DNA of 64,000 nucleotides, from assembly GCF_001949145.1 (NCBI RefSeq), contig NW_019091394.1, positions 1,415,647-1,479,646 of the forward strand. The letters are read 5' to 3'. The DNA is from Acanthaster planci (taxonomy: Eukaryota > Echinodermata > Asteroidea > Valvatida > Acanthasteridae). This document shows, piece after piece, positions 32,501 through 46,340 of the stretch (the stretch's first letter is position 1; the number at the start of each line of letters is the position of its first letter). Position numbers and translations under genes: made by a program. The notes under the pieces were generated by a model. The model worked only from the letters and a program-made list of their open reading frames with translations, was not told the DNA's origin and did no database searches.

Positions 32501-35500
32501 ACAGAGACTGAAACAGATGACTGTAATTTGTAGACAGAGGAACAGACAGGTAACCAGTTAGTCTGATGGCCAGACAGACAGAAAAAAAAATAATCAGACA
32601 ATTCAACCCTCCCACTCTCAAAAAGGAAAAAAAAACAAGTGAATGATCTTCCGATGCTAGTGTAGTCTTCCTTTCCTGTCCCAAAATACAGCTTTCCCTA
32701 ACTGCTTTGCTGCTGGTTAATTGCATCGACATGTGAACATTTCCTGGGAGTTTGAATTTACAAACTGCCTCTTCAGGAAATTAACACAGCATTAGAATGA
32801 GTGGGTGTCAATTGATGTCATTTTCCTGTGATGGCGAAACTGATTACTGCGACAAGATTCTTCCCGTTCATTCACGTGAAATGCTTTCATAATTGAAATG
32901 AATCACCTGCCAAAATTGTGTACTTGAGCATGGTTTTTCATCAGTTTACTTGATTTTGAGATCTCGACAATATTTTGGGAATTTTCCCGACCGATGTCCC
33001 TGACCCGACCCCCCCATATGATAAATTGTTAGAATACACATACATGGACATATGTCATTGAATTTTCTTAGTTGCTCGCCAAGTTGCAATACGTGTGTCA
33101 CTGTATGCACTTGTTGCGCCGCAGCATCTCCACAGGTACGTGCACATGGCTCCGAGACCCATTAGGGACTTGCTCAGTGCCCCCTTCCCCCTCGACAACA
33201 GCACTTCATGTGAGTGTTTGTTACACAAACAGACGAGCCTGTGCCGTCCGGTGAATATTATTAAATCTCCGAACAAAAAGAAAAAAAAAGAAATGGAAAT
33301 GCTGACCATATGGTGCCAACACAGTCCTCTGTGCATGAACACCGACACGCACATTGTGCCAAGAAGACTCCCCACCACTCACATTTGCCTTCTCTGACTA
33401 GTTCTGATTAAATCTGGTATCCTGCCATATGTTGTCTCGTTGTTGTCTGACCCCCCTATTTACTGCAGTAATGAGAGTGGACTACAGGTACAAACTTGAT
33501 GTGTACGGAGCTGTCGTTGACACCATCAGATATGATAGGCCTAATCGGCGAATCTTCCCAAGATTTGCTGCGATTTGCCGCCTTGGTGTCAGTCGAGACT
33601 GGGCTAAATTGCTGTTCCAACTCGCTCACCTCCTAGCCTGGGAAATGTAAACAACTTGACTTCTTTTTTTTCCCCCATTGCACATTACTAGTTCAGTGTT
33701 GGTCCTTCAATAATCCGCTCAATGTCTACAGTGGTTCTAGACTCATGCGTGCAGCAGCTGTCCCCACACCTTCCTCATTTGTAAGCAAGCTAAACATAAA
33801 TTAGAATTCATATTAAGCAGCGTCACTCCTTCCATATGTTTTCGGTTTTTTTTTATCCACATGTGTGCTCTTGGTAGCAATAGAATATGCTCTGTCACAT
33901 CACGGGCCAAGGCTGTTGATGCTTTTATGACTGCTACACATGTTTTAATCAGGTTTTTTGATAACCCATTTCATGTCCATGCCGAAAGCCTGACTTCAGC
34001 TGAATGGCAGTGAGATGAGTTCTGATGACACAATTCATTGTACGCAATCAGCATTGTACGCAATCAGCATAGCTCTGTGGTATCGCGTGTATGATGGGTG
34101 GGTAATCAATTGTGATTTGTGGGATGCTGTCATGGGGAGGATTTACAATTTTGTATCTGATGTCAAGAGGTCGGGCGTGCAGTAGTCATCATGCATGTAG
34201 GAAGGACCTGTGTCTAACAGTAACATGAACATATGGCACGGCACATACACAGTGTACACGTACATACTGTACATGTATGCTGTACATGCACAAGATGTCT
34301 GTCTCTCAGGTATTTCGCAGCATGTTGCTTGTACTCTGTACCCACACAAAGCTGCATACATTATGTTTATCAAATGATGTTAAAGATAGTGTTTGGTATG
34401 TTGAATTTGCTAATGTGGATGCCCTGTTGCACGGTTTCATTTCTGTTTCAATTTTGAATCTCATGGAATAATTGGCTAGACATCAGAGCCCTGTTACAAA
34501 TCAGCAGGTTGTGGTTAATAGCAACGGTGCTGTGTCCATATACTGGCAGGTATTGTAGAATTTAATGTGACTTGACATATTAAATGCCACTCTAGAAAAG
34601 GGGAGGGGAGGGGAGAACAGGATACCCCAGTAGGGGAAAAAAGATGGTAAAGGTACTCCTGTTTGTGACTTGGGGAGAAGCGGGCGTGATTGTCCAATTG
34701 TAATCAAGTGCTGACTCCTTTACCTGCATTGCCAAAAGGCTCTGAAGGAAATTAATTTAGTATTAACATGCAGGTCAAATATCTCCCCCTCCCAAAGTGT
34801 GCCATATGGCAGTCTTAGTTGTAAACTAGAATAGAAATGGAGCTAGCATGATCATGTTTAGGGGTAGTCTTTCTAGTTGAGGCAGTCGGTTTCGTATTTC
34901 CTGTTTAGACTCTGTGTGGTGTGTACCAGTTTGACATGCAGCTACCTTTGGCTATTGCTGGTAATCTCATGGATTGCTAATTGGAAGATGGACTTGGTGT
35001 GGTTACCGAAGGACCTACATTATCCGTGGGACTTAGTACTAGTCTCTGTGATTGGGTAGCACTGCAGTTCCTCCCTGCCCAGCAGAAAATACATGGTTAC
35101 GTATGCCATGAGGCTTGACAAACAGGAGTTCACATATGGGCATTGTGTCAGATGAACTCTTTTCGAAGGATGTGGTTTGTCAGAGAAAATCCTGAGAAAT
35201 TGCAGTCACACTTTTCTTTGAAACTTAACCTCTCAAGTCTCTGCATACTGCTGCCATTCTGTAAACCCTCCACCATCCAAGGCCAAAAATCACCTCAAGG
35301 TCTGAGAAATTTCAACAGTTGTGTTTTTTCCTCGCCGTGGAACGCTGCAAATGGCATGAATGGTACCATTGCCTGCACTGAGGGAAAAGACAGATCGTGA
35401 TGATTGTGTATTTTTGCAAACTTGAAGTACTTTTACAAAGAGCCCTGGAAATTATTTGTAGAATTGAGCTCTCCCTGGTGTGGGGGACATAAAATCAAAA

Positions 35501-35995
35501 TCTGTGGTTGGTGTTGCTGGGATGGAAGTGGACTTGTGGTTAAAAGAATGCACATGTTGTACAGTACTGTACCTGTACAAACACGTATGTGTAGATCTAC
35601 ACATGTAGGTGCTGTGTTCAAAGATTCACATGTTGTCAAAGCAGTGTGCTGAGATACGGTGGAGAGAGCCACTGCACATGTTCAGCAGGCTTCTGCCAAA
35701 AGGAAGCCCGGACTTCCTGTCTCTGTAGGTCAAAGTGTGGTCAGCATCAACAAAAGTAAACACGCTCCACTGCACATCCATAGTTGGGCCAGGGGACCCC
35801 TTGCCAAAGCTGGGTATTATCCTCTGCACTGTATCTCAGTACTGTCTCCAGCAGACAGACAGGGGCTATTGTGTGGGACAGTGACAAACTTCCCTGCAAA
35901 AGGGGTGACCATTGTGTGGGGACCCGGGTAGCCTGTTCCCTGTCACAGCCCAGGCCAAGTTGCTGGGGATCATGTTTATTCTGGCCTTCCTGTGT

Positions 35996-36104
35996 AAGCT
36001 TTACATAATAGGATGTTTTTGGAATGTGAAGTTGGACTGTGTTTATTTGGGACTTCCTTGGATAGCTTACACAATAGGATGTTTTGGGAATGTGAAGGTG
36101 GATT
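35996..36104 (+). repeat. Two-copy tandem repeat of about 67 bases
   Basis: agctttacataataggatgt ttttggaatgtgaag is repeated with small changes as agcttacacaataggatgtt ttgggaatgtgaag about 67 bases later. No function is apparent. Confidence 0.75.
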
Positions 36105-36834
36105 AAGCAGGACAGGATTTTCAACAGTGTCAGGTGAACTTTGAAGAGACGTTAGCATTGCCATAAACATGCAGGATTAACCCTAACCCCCTAGGCTCCT
36201 GCAGTAGAAAGCATACTGAACCTCACAAAATCCAACAGGTTCATGTACTTGCATTTAAATATTCCACCATCATTTGATCAAACCATTCCAGCCTGCACGG
36301 CAAGTTAGTTTATTTTTTCACTAGCCTGCAGGAATTTTTACTAGCCCACTGGGCATCGTTTAGCAAAATTAACCTCGACTGGCTTTTTGCAACTTGATTT
36401 TTGTTAACCAACACTGTGGAGTCATTGCTGTGGAGGATTCAAAACTGTTACAGTTAATCACAAACCATAATCAAAATTCAAAACATTTGTAACCGTTGTT
36501 TTCCTCACCTTTCGTCACCTTGAGACAAGTGACAGCTTCAAAAATGGTGTTACTCAATTAGACTGCCAAGCAAGTAAAAAATGCATATCACTTGTCCGCA
36601 GCAGTTGTACTAGAATTTGTGCACTGGGCAGTCTAGTGCTAAAGGCTGAGGTGGTTGTATCAAAGTTCCACAAATACAGAAAAATTTGTATGTTTTTAGA
36701 GAAAAAAAAGAGAAACACCGGAGGGAAAAATAATGTTTGGTCACTCTTGTCGGGCATACTTTTAGAGTGCAATTTTGTCACCAAGAATCGGTAACTGAAT
36801 TTTTAATTTTCTGCTCCAAGTTTGACCTCCAAAT

Positions 36835-36915
36835 ATTCATTTTGAATCTAGATAAAGGATTTAAAATCACTAATCAGTCGAATATTCAAATTTTTGAATA
36901 ATTGGCACAGCCCTA
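36835..36915 (-). mobile_element. Possible hAT-type terminal fragment
   Basis: On the minus strand the edge reads TAGGGCTGTGCCAATTATTC, then aaaaatttgaatattcga, a form often seen at termini of hAT non-autonomous elements (cagggctgtgcc...). The other end was not located, so this is tentative. Confidence 0.35.
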
Positions 36916-37892
36916 CACAAGTAAGCTTATGGAAAGATCTGTAGTAAACTCAAACTTCCTATCCTAGGCATTTTTTGGCCAGAAGCAGGTCTAAATTAGC
37001 CACCAGCACTGCAGGGACTTCTTGGAACAGCAGGGATCCTTGCTTGCCAATACCAGTACCTGCAATTGTGGCTAAAAGGCCCACAGAAAAGATTGCACAC
37101 TCTGCTGTGACCTGTGCACTCTCTCCAGGGAAAGCAAATATCATTACACAAGCTTCCATTGTGCACGGGTTGTCAAGATGGAGGGGACTGTGGAGCTAAA
37201 TTTGGACAACCACCTGGTTCCAGGTCACAGGTTGTCCATGCCTGGTACACAGAGGACACCTATACAATTACATGTATGAGACAGGTGGTCTGCATGCCAT
37301 GTATTGATCATGACTACCGCAATGCATATAATTACTTAGTATACAATATATCAGTTCCTTGACCTATGCACTTTGCTTACAGAAATATTGGCAGTCAAGT
37401 TCCTATCACTTTGCTTAAGCACAGGTACCTGTCGTTGGCAGTCAGCAGTGTTTAGCCTAGTACTAGTAGTACATGTACATGTACATTTCGGTACATAACA
37501 AAAAGTGCCAACTGCAAGAAACTGCCTGGTTACAGTACCTCTTTCTGGCTGCTTACCAAAATCACACGTACCACATGGTTAAATTCAGAATCGAGAAACC
37601 CATCTATCGTGTCGGTCATGCTTTTCTTGATACGCACCCATCGTGAAGTTCGATACATAAAAATCTTGAACCCCGTGTTTCTGTGGCGTGTCATGTTAAC
37701 AGTTTCTATGTTGATCACAGTGCTGGGCTTATCCTGCAGGAATGAGTGGGGCATACGTGCACATGTATGGTGACAGATGGTTACATGTTGCGGAGTTATT
37801 TGCAGACAATTTTTATGGAGTTGCACAAGAAACAAAACAACTTTCAGCTAGTAGTCGTTTTTGTAGTGTACAAAAACTTTATGTGACTGTAC

Positions 37893-38025
37893 ATATGTAC
37901 TGTAGGCCTACATTTACCGTACATCTATAGGTGTTTTTGGCATAATATGCACCATGCCACTGTGATCTTGGACTGGTCCCCGTCCCTATTGATTTATTCA
38001 TAAGCCTCTGAGACGTCTGGGCACT
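37893..38025 (+). repeat. Local direct duplication, copy 1
   Basis: A block from actgtaggcctacatttac through accatgccactgtgatcttg and gactggtcccc to gagacgtctgggc. The second copy is about 930 bases downstream at 38825-38970, with a short insertion containing acatgtaggg. Confidence 0.85.
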
Positions 38026-38750
38026 ACACGTATGGAACGGGGACCTGCGTGATTTCCGCGGTGCGGAGCCAGAGGAAATCAATACCGAATTCTGCGATAT
38101 CGCAAAGGAAAAACAGGAGGGGAAACGCCACCAAATGTTACTTTCAAAGTGAGTTAAACAGTGAAAATGAGTCGTTATTCCTAATTTGGGTTCACATTTA
38201 TTTATGCAGAAACGATCAAAAAGTTTTACCAGAATTTGTTTTATTTATTTATTTCTTTTTACCGAGAATGGCATTTTCCGCTTTCTACCCCCAAATCTGC
38301 AATTTCACAGATTTTCCGGAAGTTGATATCCTTCTCCCCCCATTTCAGCTCGTCACTCTCAAGAGTTGGGATTGTAACGTGTTAGGCATATTATGGCTTC
38401 TTCCCCAGGAACCTTGTGTTATGCCTTCGTCATGAACAGCCAGCATCTCTTCAAGGGGAGGGGAAGGGGGAGGGGTTGATGGCTGTTTACGGAGATGAAT
38501 CATGTTTGCTAACCGTACCAGTGTGTGTGTGCGCACGTCATGTACACTACTCCACAGTGTGGCCATGCCCTCTCTTGATACATCATGACTCATGTTAAAA
38601 TTCATCCTCACCGGGGAGAGCTCTGGCTGGTGCCTCTTCTTTGACCTCCTCACCGTTGCATTACAATCGTTTCAAGTGGATTACAGTCCAGAATTTTCTG
38701 CTTTCCGAAAGTCATATTCTGCCTTCTACGTTCTAAATTTTAATATCATG

Positions 38751-38803
38751 TACATGTATGTGACCAAAGGGTTATCAGATATCCCTTAGGTCACATACAT
38801 GTA
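38751..38803. repeat. Hairpin with 21-base arms
   Basis: Left arm TACATGTATGTGACCAAAGGG, loop of 11 bases, right arm pairing with one mismatch. It resembles the termini of a very small foldback element built from the local TACATGTA string; a small RNA hairpin is the alternative. Confidence 0.75.
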
Positions 38804-38824
38804 CTGTAATGTACACACCCATGT

Positions 38825-38970
38825 ATGTACTGTAGGCCTACATTTACTGTATATCTACAGGTATCTTTGGCATAATGATACATGTAGGGCCGGCAGGCAC
38901 CATGCCACTGTGATCTTGGACTGGTCCCCATCCCTATTGATTTATTCATAAACCGTGAGACGTCTGGGCT
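38825..38970 (+). repeat. Local direct duplication, copy 2
   Basis: Matches 37893-38025 with scattered substitutions (tatatctacagg for catctatagg) and about 18 extra bases after tttggcataat. The divergence suggests a moderately old duplication or two copies of one dispersed element. Confidence 0.85.
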
Positions 38971-40370
38971 GTGTGCTGGCCCGTAAACTTACATGTACAG
39001 TGCATGGAGGCAGACCATCACATAAAGATGATCACTTTGGAATGTGATTGAAAAGAATTCCCATGTTCGACTTCCACCAAAAAAAAAGTTGCCTGCACTG
39101 AAAAATCTCTGTCTGCAAAACAGGTGCGTCATTAATATTTATCTGTTCAAACTCCTTCGTGTCAGTTGTGTACAAGAGGAAATTCTTAAGTGCAAGTGTG
39201 ACAGAGTTGAAACATGTTGACATGTGCCTTGTACGAGTGCCGTTACAGCAAATTGCTGGTGTCTTTCTGTCAAAGTTCAGCTCCCCAAAAGCGTGTGAAT
39301 CAACAAGGAATGGACCATGCAACTAGGTGAGTCTGTTTCGTAAATGTGCTTAAATTGAGGAATGGAGACACAGTCCGTTCCCTCAGACTCAGTGCGTGTA
39401 CTCCATATGCCAGTGTGCTTGGATGGGGATTGACAACCAACACAATCAAAACACCTCGAATGAAATTTGAACCAACACTCCCTCATGTAATTCCTCCCCT
39501 CACTGGATGGAGGGATAAGATGCCCCCTTTTGTATTTATTCGGTGGCTTGGATGTGACCTGTCCCATGCATCGTTTGTCTTCTCAGTGGTCAGGCGTACT
39601 AGTGCACATGTACTTTTTGGCTTTTCCTCCCCTCTCCCCCCCCCCAGCAGGAAGTGGCCCGCAGTGCAAATAATTGCTGAGGCCATGACCCTTAGGGTTC
39701 TGCACTTCATGTAGTTGGACCTCTCGCTGTTGCCATTCCCAGACCCAAGAGATAGAAAGAAAAAGTTCACATTGGGTTTTAAAATGATTGAGCTCCAGAA
39801 GTACATGTACAGTGCTTGTGTAATTTCCCAGCAGGCTTGTACACATGCGTTGAGAAAAATGCTGGTTTTTAGGAATAAGTGCTAATGCGGTTTTGTCCTT
39901 TCTCTGTCTGCCCCTCCCCCAGATCGAGCGAAAAGCCTGGCAGACCTTATTTTCTGTTTTTATCATTATTAAAGTCGTTAATAAAATAAAGTATTAACAT
40001 ACCGGCATATCCTACTTGCAGGTGTTGGATTTTGTCAGATTCGGTAGGCTGTGTACTTTGCTAATTTGCTTTCTCAGTTAACATGTACACTGAGTGAATA
40101 ATGAACCATCGCGGCAGAGCCTTTGATTTTTCATGTGTGAGTACCAGTACATGTGCACGAACATGTATGTATATGTAGCTGAACATGATCCTAGCAGCAT
40201 AGAATTAGGACTATTAGCACCATGCCGAGAGCAAGACCTGTGTGTTCTCCAGTCGTGACTGCCAGTGTCATGCAATCCTGTCTGGGACTGTTCATTCAAG
40301 GACATGAACTTCTGCAGTTCCAGGAACTCATACCATTGGGGCTTGCCTGTCAGAATTATTCAATCACTGT

Positions 40371-40458
40371 TGGGCAAAACTATTCAGCAGTGACCAAAAC
40401 TATTCAGTGTGGGCCAAAACTATTCAGTGTTGGTCAAAACTATTCAGCGTTGGTCACA
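40371..40458 (+). repeat. Short tandem array, about 19-21 base unit
   Basis: Four to five copies of caaaactattcag followed by tgttggt, cagtgac, tgtgggc or cgttggt, with another related copy near 40503. Degenerate and non-coding. Confidence 0.85.
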
Positions 40459-41289
40459 GCCGTTTAGATATGTATGTACATGTATGCATTCAAATTATTG
40501 ATGTTGGTCAAACTATTCACTGCCTTATCAACACTACACACCCCAGATTTTATAAATAATGTTTGTGTAGCCTTTTTTTTTTACAAAACCTGAATTTTGA
40601 AACAGCACTTTACTTAAACTTGTATTCATAAATACCAGAGACAGTTTAACCATTCCTTCATTTCCTGTCTTAAAACGGTTGATTAGCACCGGTTGTCTGT
40701 TTACCACTTTGCGCAGTATGCACCATATGTGTGCCTATCATCGCATATGGATATTGTGTATGACTACTCGCCCGAGGAACATACCATGACGTGACTCAAG
40801 TGGTGTCTGAAAACAAAGTAAAAGTTTTGAACAAAACCACTGAAAATTTCTAATTTTTTTTGGAATAAGGATTGATGCATGTACATGTATGTGTAGGGGA
40901 ATGGATTTTGATAATGACCGTCGCCTTTGGCTCGGGCATTATCGGCATTCGTTCCCCTGATCTGGTCTGAAATTGTTTAAGACTGGCCAAGCGCACTTCC
41001 CTTACTCTGGACTATAGTATTGTGATGTATCGATATCAACAGAAACATTATGTGTAACAGCCGGGTGCCTTGCTCTTTTAGTCAGTCTGACATGTATTGT
41101 CTATATTTTCGGTTGAGATTTCAAGCGTACATTGAAGAAACCAGACAAATACCAAAGGTGATCAAATGAGAAGACTTAGCATCAGTCAACTGGTATTTCT
41201 TACATCTCTGTTGATGAATGGTGACTGTACTCTGTACAAAAAACCTTTGGCAGTGGCATTTCTATGTTGAGTGACCCAGATTGTCAGTC

Positions 41290-41640
41290 AAGTGGGCGGG
41301 TTAGCTGCCACAACATTGGTTTTCATGCTTTCCTGTGCACTAATCGGGTTAGGCCGGAATCTGTGGAGTAATGAGCCCCATTTACTTGGACAATTATCGG
41401 GTCGAGTGTAGGTGGGAGCCGACGCGGGCACAACCTGAGAACGGCAAGCACTTTTGTGAAACTTGGCGCGGGGAGGGAAGCGATCGAGTACGTTGATGCA
41501 AGTCTCCCGCATGTCTTTGTCTAAGGCACACACGCACATGCACATGCTGAGCAGGGCATTAGCATGAATAGGCTGGCGCGTCTACAGTCTAGCCTGCCCG
41601 CCTCCACCGTGAAATAAACACCAGCGTTTGGAGATGAAAC
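41290..41640. promoter_or_regulatory. GC-rich island, candidate enhancer
   Basis: This stretch is richer in CpG and free of the TACATGTA strings that crowd its neighbours (for example gccgacgcgggcacaacctg and gcgcggggagggaagcgatc). Non-repetitive GC-rich islands in a large intron can be regulatory. There is no motif evidence strong enough to name a factor. Confidence 0.2.
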
Positions 41641-44488
41641 GCAGAAGGGAGGATGCGATGGGGGGGGGATGTTCCAAATACCTAATTGCAGACAAGTGGC
41701 TTTGGTCACTGAGGCACTTGAGACAGTGCATTTTTATACATGCACCATTGGGGGATTTTCTCCTCCCACCCAATAATGTGTGCCAGGAGAGAGAGAGACG
41801 GAGAATGTGAAGGATTACATCTCCAGGGGAATATTCCAGTTTTCCCTTTTTTTGAATCCAACAGTTTGTCATTTTTTTGGGGGGGGGGAGCAGTTGGAGT
41901 CTGTTTGTTCTGTGGAGTGCAGAAAGTCATTTATTAATGGGTCGTAGGGTGGAAATGTGATTGGTTTTATGCCTGTAGCGCTGTCTTGTTCGCTAGCTGG
42001 GAAGATTTGTTACTAGTACGGGCCTCATGAGCAAGTCCCAGGAAATCAGCTCGTGACTGCTGGAGTCCAACTGTCTACATATAGGTACGACGTCGTCGTG
42101 AAAGAAAAAGGGATGAAAACATTGGATATGAAGTACAAAGCCGGGTGTACTGCAGCTTCCATATGGTTTGGGAGAAACATCACTCGTGGCTTCTGGTGTA
42201 TCAATTGATTATGTATGCAGCGAAGGTGGCGACATTTTGGGACTCGACATGTACGTGCAATAAATCCGCGTCTGCACCGAGACTCGTTTGTAATTTGGAC
42301 ATCGAGCGGAAGGGCCGGTCAAAGTTAGCAGAGACTGCCAGCTCCCTCTACCATATGGTACTGCGCTGACTTGCGTTCGTGTCCGTGTTCCTCCACGTAC
42401 AATGTGATATGTACATGTTCATGTACATGTACCTTACAATGTACAGTAGATCAGTGTATCGGTACCGTACTGTTCATGCATGTGCACATGTACGTGAGGA
42501 GAATGTTTCATGTACTGAGAAGATCATTGGGCAGTGATGGAGCATTATGATAGGGACTATCCGATCTAATAAGTACAGTTCGGCCATTTATTTCTCTGCT
42601 GCTGAATTACACCATGACCAACCACTAACGGGAGGTCCCTTTTTTATGGTACTACGGTACAGGTACAGTATGTTATTTCAAGTACAGGTACTGCGGGTAC
42701 ATACGTACCGTTATGTACGTGGCCAATATACGTGTACAGTATGTGCACACTTGTTGGCTTACAGGAACTGAACCTCACAAGATTCTGTGACATCTTTGCT
42801 CAGTGTTAAAAACCTGAAGTCTACTCTGTAGCAAAGTCCAGCCATGCTGACGGACCGTGCCCTCAGGCCACGCGCATGTGCCACGCCCACGTGTCATACC
42901 TGTCTATCAGTGGTATAATGATGGCAGCTTTCACTTCTCTGTGCACGTTTGTTTTGTGAGTGAAGAAGATCCCCTTGTGTCGAGCACTCCAAAGATTTGG
43001 CTGAAGCTTCTAACCGTGCTCAGATCGTGTAACCTCTGCGTTGGATTGTGTCTGGATTCCAAAATCTGCTTGGGCATGCACCTGTACATGTCTGTATGTA
43101 CACGTATGTTAATAGCTGTTGTAAGTACAAAAATAATGCGTACACATGAATTTGTACAAGTATCAAAATCAGTGTCGTGTTTCACTGAAGTACTCGCAGA
43201 TGTTCCTTCCTCACGTTGGAACTGCGATTCTCTATGCTGTCAAGATACAGCGCTTCTGGAAACATCCGGCACTCTTGGAAAAGCCCCTCTTCCAACCACC
43301 TCAGTGTGATATTGTGGTGTGAACAATGCACTCACTCATACATCCAATTCTTGACGTGATGCAGGTGACAGTTTTCATGCAACACTCATTGGACATGTGG
43401 CAGCCACTCTGGTGCACTTTATTCACATGTACATGGTTTATATCAATTCCTGAAATGATGCAAACACAAGAGTGTGCAATGTGCATTCGGCATTGGAGAG
43501 GAGCACATGTCAAAACGCCCACGAGCATTGCCGGTGAGGCTGAGTGAATCAGTCTTATACAGTTGGCATACCTGTACACCTTTTGTAGGGTTTCATAAAA
43601 GTTAACATCGATTCAAGGGCAGGGATTACCTAAGCCATCAAGCTCAGTGTTACATAAGGAACCTAACAGATTGGAACCCAACAAGTGAGACTGTGAAGAC
43701 ACCCCCAGCTCCATTGTATTGTGCTGGGACGTTTGATTACACTGTGCAGCATCAGATGGCCATGTTTCTCTGACCATGGAGGAGGCAGGGGGCTTGAAGG
43801 GAGAGTTGCTTGCTTAGGATTCACACAGATGACACTCACAAATGTAAGCTCCTGGTGTTAGTCACGGGTTGAAGCATATATGCGTTACGTTTCCCTCCTT
43901 CATTTCAGGATTCCTGATCCTGGTGAATTGCTTGAACGTTGAGGGTGGGCCAGCAGAATCACTGACCCCATTAACTCTGCTCATCAGAAGACAGATGTGT
44001 TTTGCAGTGGGCGCGTACATTGTACATTCCACAGACGCAGGGGAGGAGACTGCGTACATGTACACACGTGTACACCATACACCCCCCTCCCGCCGAATTG
44101 TCCAGTGAGAAAGCCTGCAAAGGCCACCTGCTCCTTAGATTGTTCACTTGCATGAGCAGCAACACGCCTTGGAACAGATTTGCCACATTGTCATAGAAAG
44201 GTTGATTACTGACACCCTCGCCCACACTCCACTCCACCTACCCTACACGCACCATGCTGGTTGCCATGGTTTCTGAAATCTACTTGTTTTTCTCTTTGTA
44301 CTGCATTCCCCTCTTAGTATTAGGTTCAACACTGTAAGGAGCATTTCATGGTTCCACGATACGGTACGGTACTCTGGTGCTAAGAAAGTTCCATTATAGC
44401 ATACCGCACCAGCTCAAAATGCTTGTCAGGAACATAACTGTACACTAAATATCCCCCACTTTTCTGCTCCAACTGTCTGGTAATACTT

Positions 44489-44729
44489 GGCCATTTTCCA
44501 ATACTCAACTTCGGCTCCGTCTCAGGCTTCAACTGTTTTTTACTAGCTGACTTTGAAGCTGTAAGTGCAGTGATCAGTCTAACAGTGCCACAGAACATCA
44601 AATAAGATGCAAAAAAGCCCAAAATTACAGTAATCCAATGTAATTTAAACGCTTCAGGCCCACAATCGGGGATCGGTTTTGAGAACGAAGCCTGAGACGG
44701 AGACGAAGTTGAGTATTGGAAAAACGGCC
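44489..44729. mobile_element. MITE family B
   Basis: A 241-base element with about 42-base inverted termini: GGCCATTTTCCAATACTCAA and on through cttcggctccgtctcaggct, mirrored at the right end with three or four changes. The interior is non-coding. No clear target-site duplication is visible, so the superfamily is unassigned. Confidence 0.9.
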
Positions 44730-45949
44730 CTGGTTATGTGGAAGATGTCATCAGATCAGTCCAACACGCTCTGATACCGGTCCTTTCCCTAGTCTTGCTA
44801 GTGAACTACCTGCAGGTTTCTAAATAATGTATATGCACTGATGCTAATTAGTTTTGTTTTTTGTTCTGAAGGATTCGCAAGTATAACCAAACCACTATTA
44901 CGTGGAACTACTTGTATTACCAAATGAAAACTGAGTACTTGTGTAATGTAGAAGTGATGTGTTGTGAAAATGTAAACCCCCCTCCCCCCTCCACTAACAA
45001 CTGGGAGCGCTTGCCAAGCCTGTTTGGATCAACAACCTCTAGGTGTTAGACTGTGGTGAAGTATTTCGTCTTGTGCCTTTTTCTTCTGCTTCATGTGTTC
45101 ATTGCTCCTTGAATTTTATTTATTTTTGGGGGGAGGGGGTTTCTTCTGCCATTTTGAAAGCGATCCAGTTTCGCCCGTGCTCTCTAAATTATGCATGTAC
45201 GGCAGGATCACAGATCACCACATCAAGCGATGCGTGATGCAACAGATCAGTATGCTGTGCCCCTGCTGCTAGTGCTACCTGTCTGCACATGGACGGGGGT
45301 TGGAGAGCACCACTACCCAAGGGGCTGAGTCATTCAAGGCAGAAGAGAGAGAGAGAAACTAAAATGACATTAAAAAAAATGCATTTTACGCCTTTTAACC
45401 CAAATGCAATCGAAACACATTGCTGTAAACATCACAAGGGGTTCTTCTGATAAAGTCTTATTACTGGTTACAAAAGGATAGTTTGCTGTAACAACCCTCA
45501 CATCCTACTCCTTTAAAATCATTCTCATGAATTGAGAATTAGCCAGTTCACCCACTATTGCGAATTTCCCTCTCATTCTTTAAATTTTTTTGTAAGGGTT
45601 GGTTGTTTTGGGTTACAGTCCAAATGCCCAAGGAATTAATATGTTTGAAAACTTTTCTAAATTTAGTTTTTTTTTTAGCATAATAAGCCATTTGAGATAA
45701 CCTGAACAAAATATTGAATAAAAGCTACCGTACATACTCTGTACTTTGCGCAGGTTTTTTGCCAATTTTGTTCTTTGTAATTAAAACATTAAGTGTGATT
45801 GTATTATGCACTGATGTATTGTAGGGCCTCGTGTAATACGATGTCACACATCTCGTTACATTGTGTATACACATGCAGTTGCCTTACCGGCATGCATGGG
45901 GTATAGTAAACAAACCAGGTTGTCATTTTCCTCCAAGTTGTCATCACAT

Positions 45950-46340
45950 TCTTCCATTCATAAGTACGAGGTCGAAAGCTTTGACAGAGTGTTGTTGAGC
46001 CAAATTTTTCTTTCTTTCCCCATTCCTTTCGGCCCTGCGCCGAGAAATGTTTTAGCGGCGGGGTCAAGAGACGTTTTGCCTGGCAGAAGAAGGGAAGGAA
46101 ATGGCCCCTGCCTTCCAGTGTCACATTGGGTGGGCAAACAACTTGAGCTTGATTGATGCGGAGTGCACATGCAGTCATGTGCCATGTCGCCGTTGTTGTG
46201 AACATGGCGCTGGCGCTTAGAGGGGTGTGGGGAAATTCGAGTGCCATTAAAAATGCATGCGCCCCGCGGAGTCCCGTGAGCACATTTTCTGGCTGTAACT
46301 GGATAGCCATGTTTGGCAGCCTAAATGCACTTCTTCAGGA
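45950..46340. promoter_or_regulatory. Second GC-rich island, candidate enhancer
   Basis: A block with higher CpG content (ggccctgcgccgagaaatg, gcatgcgccccgcggagtcc) and no TACATGTA string, between repeat-dense flanks. It could be a conserved element of the surrounding gene; conservation cannot be tested here. Confidence 0.2.

Noticed and set aside
42857-43309. Plus-strand frame of 150 codons
   Set aside because: It has no recognisable domain or splice logic, and its codon content mirrors the local repeat-rich DNA.
45804-46310. Minus-strand frame of 168 codons
   Set aside because: No family resemblance, and two overlapping alternative frames are equally open; the region is better described as GC-rich non-coding DNA.
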